This document shows positions 59,009-64,000 of a stretch of 64,000 nucleotides of DNA, one piece after another. Below the pieces are notes generated by a model that saw only the letters and a list, made by a program, of their open reading frames with translations, did not search any database and had not been told where the DNA came from. The position numbers and the translations under genes are program-made. Source of the DNA: Xestospongia bergquistia (Eukaryota; Porifera; Demospongiae; Haplosclerida; Petrosiidae). Numbering within the stretch: position 1 is the stretch's first letter; each line of letters starts with the position of its first letter. The stretch covers positions 3,968,001-4,032,000 of the forward strand of contig OZ014416.1 of NCBI GenBank assembly GCA_963965975.1, in the 5' to 3' direction.

Positions 59009-60636
59009 TTGATACTGATACAAAAGTAGACACAATAGTTTAAACTCAAGCTAGAGATACTAATGCACATGAAGTATTGACACTTGACTGTATTTATTTA
59101 CCCTTGGTCTGTACCAAGGAACATTATTGTCTCGGATTTACTGCAGAGAACACTGTCGAATGATTTGGCTGAATGAAATCCAGTTCCTTCTTCTGTCTTG
59201 CTAAATAAAGTCATGATTCATTGCTTGCTAAAACGAAGTAATGCTGTCTAGCACAAACTATTACAAGCTGATACTACAAAAGCACTAAACTAAGGACTAA
59301 AGCTCATTGAATTTAAAGTCAAGGTAGACAAGACTAAAGCTCATTGAATTTTAAGTCAAGGTAGATAGGGATAAAGCTCATTGAATTTAAAGTCAAGGTA
59401 GAGAGGGATAAAGCTCATTGAATTTAAAGTCAAGGTAGATAGGGCTAAAGCTCATTGAATTTAATGTGAAGGTAGATATACTAATGCACATGAAGTATTG
59501 ACACTATTTATTTGCCTTAGGTCTGTAGCGAGGAACGTTATTTACTGCAGAACACTGTTAAATGACTTGGCAAAACGGAATTCAGTTCCTTCTTCTTTCT
59601 TGCTAAATGGCCCTGCAGAAGTAATGTCCTAAGTTTTCTAGTATAAACCATTACAAAGTCATACTCATACAAAAGTAAACACTATGGGGGTAAAAAGGCT
59701 TGTACTAAATAAAAACGCTCGACTAATTTTATTGAGACTCGCTATATATATTGTACAAAATATACCAGTTACTGAAGTCTTTATATTACGGACTAGTGAG
59801 ATATTATATTTCAAAAAGACTTACGATAAGCTTAGTTAAGATAACAAAACACTAAAACTAAGGGTTAAAGCTCACTGAATTTAAAAGTCATATACTACAG
59901 CACATGGAGTACTGCTTCTCTGACCGTGTTTGTTACTACTGTCTTTCCCTTTCTTGTAGCGAGGAATTGCCTTCATGGAATACAGTTCCTTCTTCTGTCT
60001 TGCTCCACAGCCCTGTAGAAGTGAAGTCCTAACACATTAGTTGCTAAAATGAAGTAATGCATTTCTAATGATTTGTAGTACAACCATTACAAACACATTC
60101 ACGTATGATATAGGACAATACTCAAGACTCAAAAAAATCTCCACAATATGCACATTTTATAATACATAGTGCATAGATAACTTACGGGACAGGAAGTCTA
60201 CACATGATAATCATATTCATAAGTATACACAATACAACAACCAACCAATAATAATGCAGCACAAGCTGATACTGACACAAACGTAGAGACAGTGAGGGTA
60301 AATAGCGCTGCAAAAAAAATTGTGACAAACCATTACAAGCTGATACTGATACAAAAGTAGACACAATAGATTTAAATGGGCTACATTGTACTAAATATAC
60401 TGGAAAAGGACTAGTCAGATATGTTTCCAAATGACTTACGACAGGCTTAGTTCAGATAACAGATGCGCTAAACCTAGGGGCTAAAGATCACTGAATATAC
60501 TAACACACATGGAACTGCATGGAATACAGTTCCTTCTTATGTCTTGTTAAACAGCCCTGCAGAAATAAAGTCCTGACACATTGATTGCTAAAATGAAGTA
60601 ATGCAGTCCATGATTTCTAGTACAAACCATTACAAG
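59009..60636. repeat. Large tandem duplication, first copy (1,628 bp)
   Basis: It begins at TACTGATACAAAAGTAGACACAATAGTTTAAACTC and is followed immediately by a second copy. It contains exon-like cores near 59132, 59540, 59960 and 60530, the 37-bp minisatellite and the 170-bp accessory module. The minus-strand frame at 60182-60430 recurs unchanged at 61847-62095. Confidence 0.92.
59293..59478. repeat. 37-bp minisatellite, five copies
   Basis: Tandem copies of (A)GGGCTAAAGCTCATTGAATT followed by TAAAGTCAAGGTAGAT; 186 bp equals five units. It grew from the GGGCTAAAGCTCATTG part of the array unit. Shorter runs lie at about 54440-54530 and 58915-59005. Confidence 0.93.
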
Positions 60637-62301
60637 CTGATACTGGTACAAAAGTAGACACAATAGTTTAAACTCAAGCTAGATATACTAACAAACATGA
60701 AGTATTGACACTTGACTGTATTTATTTACCCTTGGGCTGTACCGAGGAACATTATTGTCTCGGATTTACTGCAGAGAACACTGTCGAATGATTTGGCTGA
60801 ATGAAATCCAGTTCCTTCTTCTGTCTTGCTAAATAAAGTCATGATTCATTGCTTGCTAAAACGAAGTAATGCTGTCTAGCACAAACTATTACAAGCTGAT
60901 ACTACAAAAGCACTAAACTAAGGGCTAAAGCTCATTGAATTTAAAGTCAAGGTAGACAAGACTAAAGCTCATTGAATTTTAAGTCAAGGTAGATAGGGCT
61001 AAAGCTCATTGAATTTTAAGTCAAGGTAGATAGGGATAAAGCTCATTGAATTTAAAGTCAAGGTAGATAGGGATAAAGCTCATTGAATTTAAAGTCAAGG
61101 TAGATAGGGCTAAAGCTCATTGAATTTAAAGTGAAGGTAGATATACTAATGCACATGAAGTATTGACACTATTTATTTGCCTTAGGGCTGTAGTGAGGAA
61201 CGTTATTTACTGCAGAACACTGTTAAATGACTTGGCAAAACGGAATTCAGTTCCTTCTTCTTTCTTGCTAAATGGCCCTGCAGAAGTAATGTCCTAAGTT
61301 TTCTAGTATAAACCATTACAAAGTCATACTCATACAAAAGTAAACACTATGGGGGTAAAAAGGCTTGTACTAAATAAAAACGCTCGACTAATTTTATTGA
61401 GACTCGCTATATATATTGTACAAAATATACCGGTTACTGAAGTCTTTATATTACGGACTAGTGAGATATTATATTTCAAAAAGACTTACGATAAGCTTAG
61501 TTAAGATAACAAAACACTAAAACTAAGGGCTAAAGCTCACTGAATTTAAAAGTCATATACTACAGCACATGGAGTACTGCTTCTCTGACCGTGTTTGTTA
61601 CTACTGTCTTTCCCTTTCTTGTAGCGAGGAATTGCCTTCATGGAATACAGTTCCTTCTTCTGTCTTGCTCCACAGCCCTGTAGAAGTGAAGTCCTAACAC
61701 ATTAGTTGCTAAAATGAAGTAATGCATTTCTAATGATTTGTAGTACAACCATTACAAACACATTCACGTATGATATAGGACAATACTCAAGACTCAAAAA
61801 AATCTCCACAATATGCACATTTTATAATACATAGTGCATAGATAACTTACGGGACAGGAAGTCTACACATGATAATCATATTCATAAGTATACACAATAC
61901 AACAACCAACCAATAATAATGCAGCACAAGCTGATACTGACACAAACGTAGAGACAGTGAGGGTAAATAGCGCTGCAAAAAAAATTGTGACAAACCATTA
62001 CAAGCTGATACTGATACAAAAGTAGACACAATAGATTTAAATGGGCTACATTGTACTAAATATACTGGAAAAGGACTAGTCAGATATGTTTCCAAATGAC
62101 TTACGACAGGCTTAGTTCAGATAACAGATGCGCTAAACCTAGGGGCTAAAGATCACTGAATATACTAACACACATGGAACTGCATGGAATACAGTTCCTT
62201 CTTATGTCTTGTTAAACAGCCCTGCAGAAATAAAGTCCTGACACATTGATTGCTAAAATGAAGTAATGCAGTCCATGATTTCTAGTACAAACCATTACAA
62301 G
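60637..62301. repeat. Large tandem duplication, second copy (1,665 bp)
   Basis: Adjacent to and nearly identical with 59009-60636. The 37-bp length difference is explained by one extra unit of the internal 37-bp minisatellite. The very high identity marks it as one of the youngest events in the array, or possibly an assembly artefact. Confidence 0.92.
60921..61143. repeat. 37-bp minisatellite, six copies
   Basis: The same repeat as at 59293-59478, in the second copy of the tandem duplication, with six units (223 bp). Confidence 0.93.
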
Positions 62302-63115
62302 CTGATACTGATACCACAGCAGACACAATGGTGGTAAGAAGCCTGTAAAAACACGTGACTTGCTACATTATACTAAATATACTGGTTAACAAAGTGTATA
62401 TATTATATAGACAAGGACAGGTAAGATATTATGTTTTAAAATGACTTATTACAGGCTTAGTTAAGGTAATAAATGCACTAAAACTAAGAGCTAAATCTCA
62501 CTGAATTTAAAAGTCAAGCTAGATATACTAACATACATGAGTACTGCTACTCTGACCATATTTGTTACTACTGTCTTTCCCTTTTGTTGCAGTGAGGAAC
62601 ATCATTATCAAACAAGCTGATACTGATACAAAAGTAGTCGCAATGGGGGTAAATAGGCTTGTAGTAAATAAAACACGTGACTAATATTATTCAGACTTGC
62701 TACATTGTGCTAAATATACTGATTACTAAAGTCTATATATTACAGAGAAAAGACTAGTGAGATATTTTTGACTTATCACAGGGTTAGTTCAGATAACAGA
62801 TGCACTAAAAGTACTGAATTTAAAACTTAAGTTGGGCAAGCTAGATATACACACACACGTGGAGTACTGCTACTCTGACCGTATTTGACTACTGTCTTTC
62901 CCTTTTGTTGTAGCGAGGAACATCACTGTCAAATGACTCGTCTGTATGGAATCCAGTTCCTTCTTCTGTCTTGCTAAACAGCCCTGCAGAAGTAAAGTCG
63001 AGACACACGGTTACTAAAATGAAGGAATGGCATCTAAATTTATTAATTTCTAGTACAAATTTGGTGCCAGTAGTCTTGCTAAACAGCCCTGCAGAAGTAA
63101 AATGCTGACACACTG

Positions 63116-63273
63116 TAGAAATGTGGCACCACTATTGTGAACTGAGAATGTTCAGTTGATGATGGATATTGCGCCATGATAATAACAACTATATACCTCC
63201 GTATATCTTATCTATAGTACACAATGAACATTGTCTGTCTGAATATACGTTTATTAATCAGTTGTAGAGAACT
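63116..63273. other. Unassigned sequence after the array
   Basis: The array ends at about 63115 (last partial core TTGCTAAACAGCCCTGCAGAAG). The next 160 bp show no repeat, no open frame and no recognisable terminus. Confidence 0.5.
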
Positions 63274-63330
63274 AGGGGGCAGGGGGATGGAGCCCCCCCA
63301 CTTTTGAAATTGGGGGGGGGGCTCTGCCCC
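63274..63330. other. G-rich hairpin / possible G-quadruplex
   Basis: GGGGGCAGGGGG is followed by GGAGCCCCCCC, a 12-base loop, and a run of ten G leading into GGCTC, then TGCCCC. GAGCCCCCCC and GGGGGGGCTC form a perfect stem, and the flanking GGGGCAG...CTGCCCC also pairs. It stands out sharply in this AT-rich window. It may be the end or core of a small inverted-repeat element. Confidence 0.75.
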
Positions 63331-63487
63331 TTACTGTTTGATTTTTGACTGTGTGATATACAAGTATGCATGATGAATTCCACTCCTCACTAACAAACTG
63401 GGTGAAAAATAATTTGATTATTCAAACAATCAACCACCTGTATATGAATCAATGACATTCACCAATTGGTATGCTAAAGTTAATTGC

Positions 63488-63782
63488 TCAAAGAAGCTAA
63501 GTGTGAAAATAATCGTTTCACCAAAGTGTCTGGAGTGATCAAAGCTTTTGGTACAAATATGAGTACTTATAGAGGAGAGGTCAACTGTGTTGTCACTACT
63601 GCTAAGGTATAATAATATTATTAAAGGTGCATATTGTCACATTTGAATGCAGCTTAACAACAAATTATACTATTATGAAATCGCGAATGCCAAGGTTTAG
63701 TTGGAGTCCATATAAATGGAGACAATGATTTAACTGACATATTAGACAAGATGAGAAAAAGAGTGAGTGAGCTAGAGTGAGT
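63488..63782 (+). other. Two weak exon candidates near the right edge
   Basis: At about 63496-63606 a plus-strand frame reads AKCENNRFTKVSGVIKAFG, then TNMSTYRGEVNCVVTTAK, and ends at AAG|GTATAA. At about 63703-63774 another reads LVGVHINGDNDLTDILDKMR, then KRVSEL, and ends at a GTGAGT donor. Both look protein-like but are short, the acceptors are weak, and no family is recognised. They could be the start of a host gene continuing beyond the window. The rest of 63331-64000 holds nothing else I can support. Confidence 0.3.
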
Positions 63783-64000
63783 GCATGAGAGAGGAGGAAA
63801 GAGCTTTAGTATGTAAGATACTGTCTTATAAAGTCTCAGTATATTGAATTAAAGAATACTTAATAGAGCAGTTTACAACAAATACTATCGAATCAGCCAC
63901 AGTCCCATTCTAGTAAACAACAACAGCACAACGTCTTGTAATGGTGGCTTTCAAAAAGCCATTTAGTAGAGCAGAGCAGGAGTAATTTTGCTGCAATCGC

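Larger units (their letters stand above)
43849..63115. repeat. Complex tandem array with exon-like core (about 50 copies)
   Basis: Units of about 230-480 bp. A full unit (plus strand) has GATTTCTAGTACAAACC, TTACAAGCTGATACTGATAC, AAGTAGACACAATGGGGGTA, AAAAACACTTGACTAATATT, TACATTGTACTAAATATACTG, TTACAGGCTTAGTTAAGATA, GGGCTAAAGCTCATTGAAT, AGTCAAGCTAGATATACTAAC, a pyrimidine tract ending TAG, then a core of about 105-113 bp (GAGGAACATTATTGTCTCGG ... AACAGCCCTGCAG) and TTGGTTGCTAAAATGAAG. Many units lack internal parts. Intron-like parts vary greatly in length while core lengths are much more constant. On the minus strand the core is preceded by TTTATTTCTGCAG and followed by GTAAAT; on the plus strand older copies show CCCTTTTGTTGTAG before and GTAAAG after it. 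Both strands are often open. No product is recognised. Confidence 0.9.

Noticed and set aside
60182..60430. 82-codon minus-strand frame, repeated at 61847-62095, as a conserved gene
   Set aside because: Identity is explained by the recent tandem duplication; the frame crosses intron-like array parts and the 170-bp module and has no domain.
1..64000. tRNA, rRNA or other structured RNA genes
   Set aside because: No tRNA A/B-box arrangement or rRNA-like stretch was noticed by eye; a dedicated covariance-model scan was not possible here.

Overview
This is AT-rich eukaryotic, almost certainly animal, DNA dominated by repeats. The signs are decayed DNA transposons with spliced transposase genes (pogo/Tigger, two piggyBac relatives, a Tc1/mariner-type element and a long-TIR element carrying a RecQ-like helicase remnant), long satellite and complex tandem arrays, AT/GT microsatellites, and exon-like pieces with GT..AG borders. 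There are no bacterial-style operons. A marine invertebrate such as a sponge or cnidarian fits this mix, but the species cannot be fixed from the sequence. I found no intact host gene, no tRNA or rRNA, and no CRISPR array.

Layout. 1-16649: about 116 head-to-tail copies of a 143-bp satellite, with higher-order block duplications. 16650-19375: older, more divergent copies. 19376-23870: a 4.5-kb pogo/Tigger-type transposon inserted in the satellite at a TA site; its transposase keeps the HTH, DDD catalytic and C-terminal PHD-finger regions but is broken by two in-frame stops and a frameshift. 23871-27400: more satellite, split by a 794-bp Tc1/mariner-type element (24458-25251) and containing a 1.7-kb block in reverse orientation. 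27401-30080: AT-rich repeat and a heavily decayed piggyBac-like gene. 30080-33000: microsatellites and a possible decayed multi-exon gene on the minus strand. 33000-35250: AT-rich minisatellites and a duplicated block ending in an unidentified minus-strand reading frame. 35400-39500: a tandem array of about 150-bp units bounded by inverted 15-bp minisatellites and hosting two copies of a TIR element with 10-bp target duplications. 39690-63115: a 20-kb array of 0.25-0.5-kb units, each with an exon-like core that is open on both strands. It is interrupted at 40832-43850 by a Tc1-like fragment and a second piggyBac pseudogene, and it also holds two more copies of the TIR element. 63116-64000: an edge region with a G-rich hairpin and two weak exon candidates.

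Nothing here works together as a pathway. The window reads as heterochromatin-like sequence built by tandem amplification, nested transposition and segmental duplication. The observations most worth following are the exon-like core array (39.7-63.1 kb), the helicase-bearing TIR family with 9-10-bp target duplications, the PHD-tailed Tigger with a clean TA insertion site, and the higher-order structure of the 143-bp satellite.
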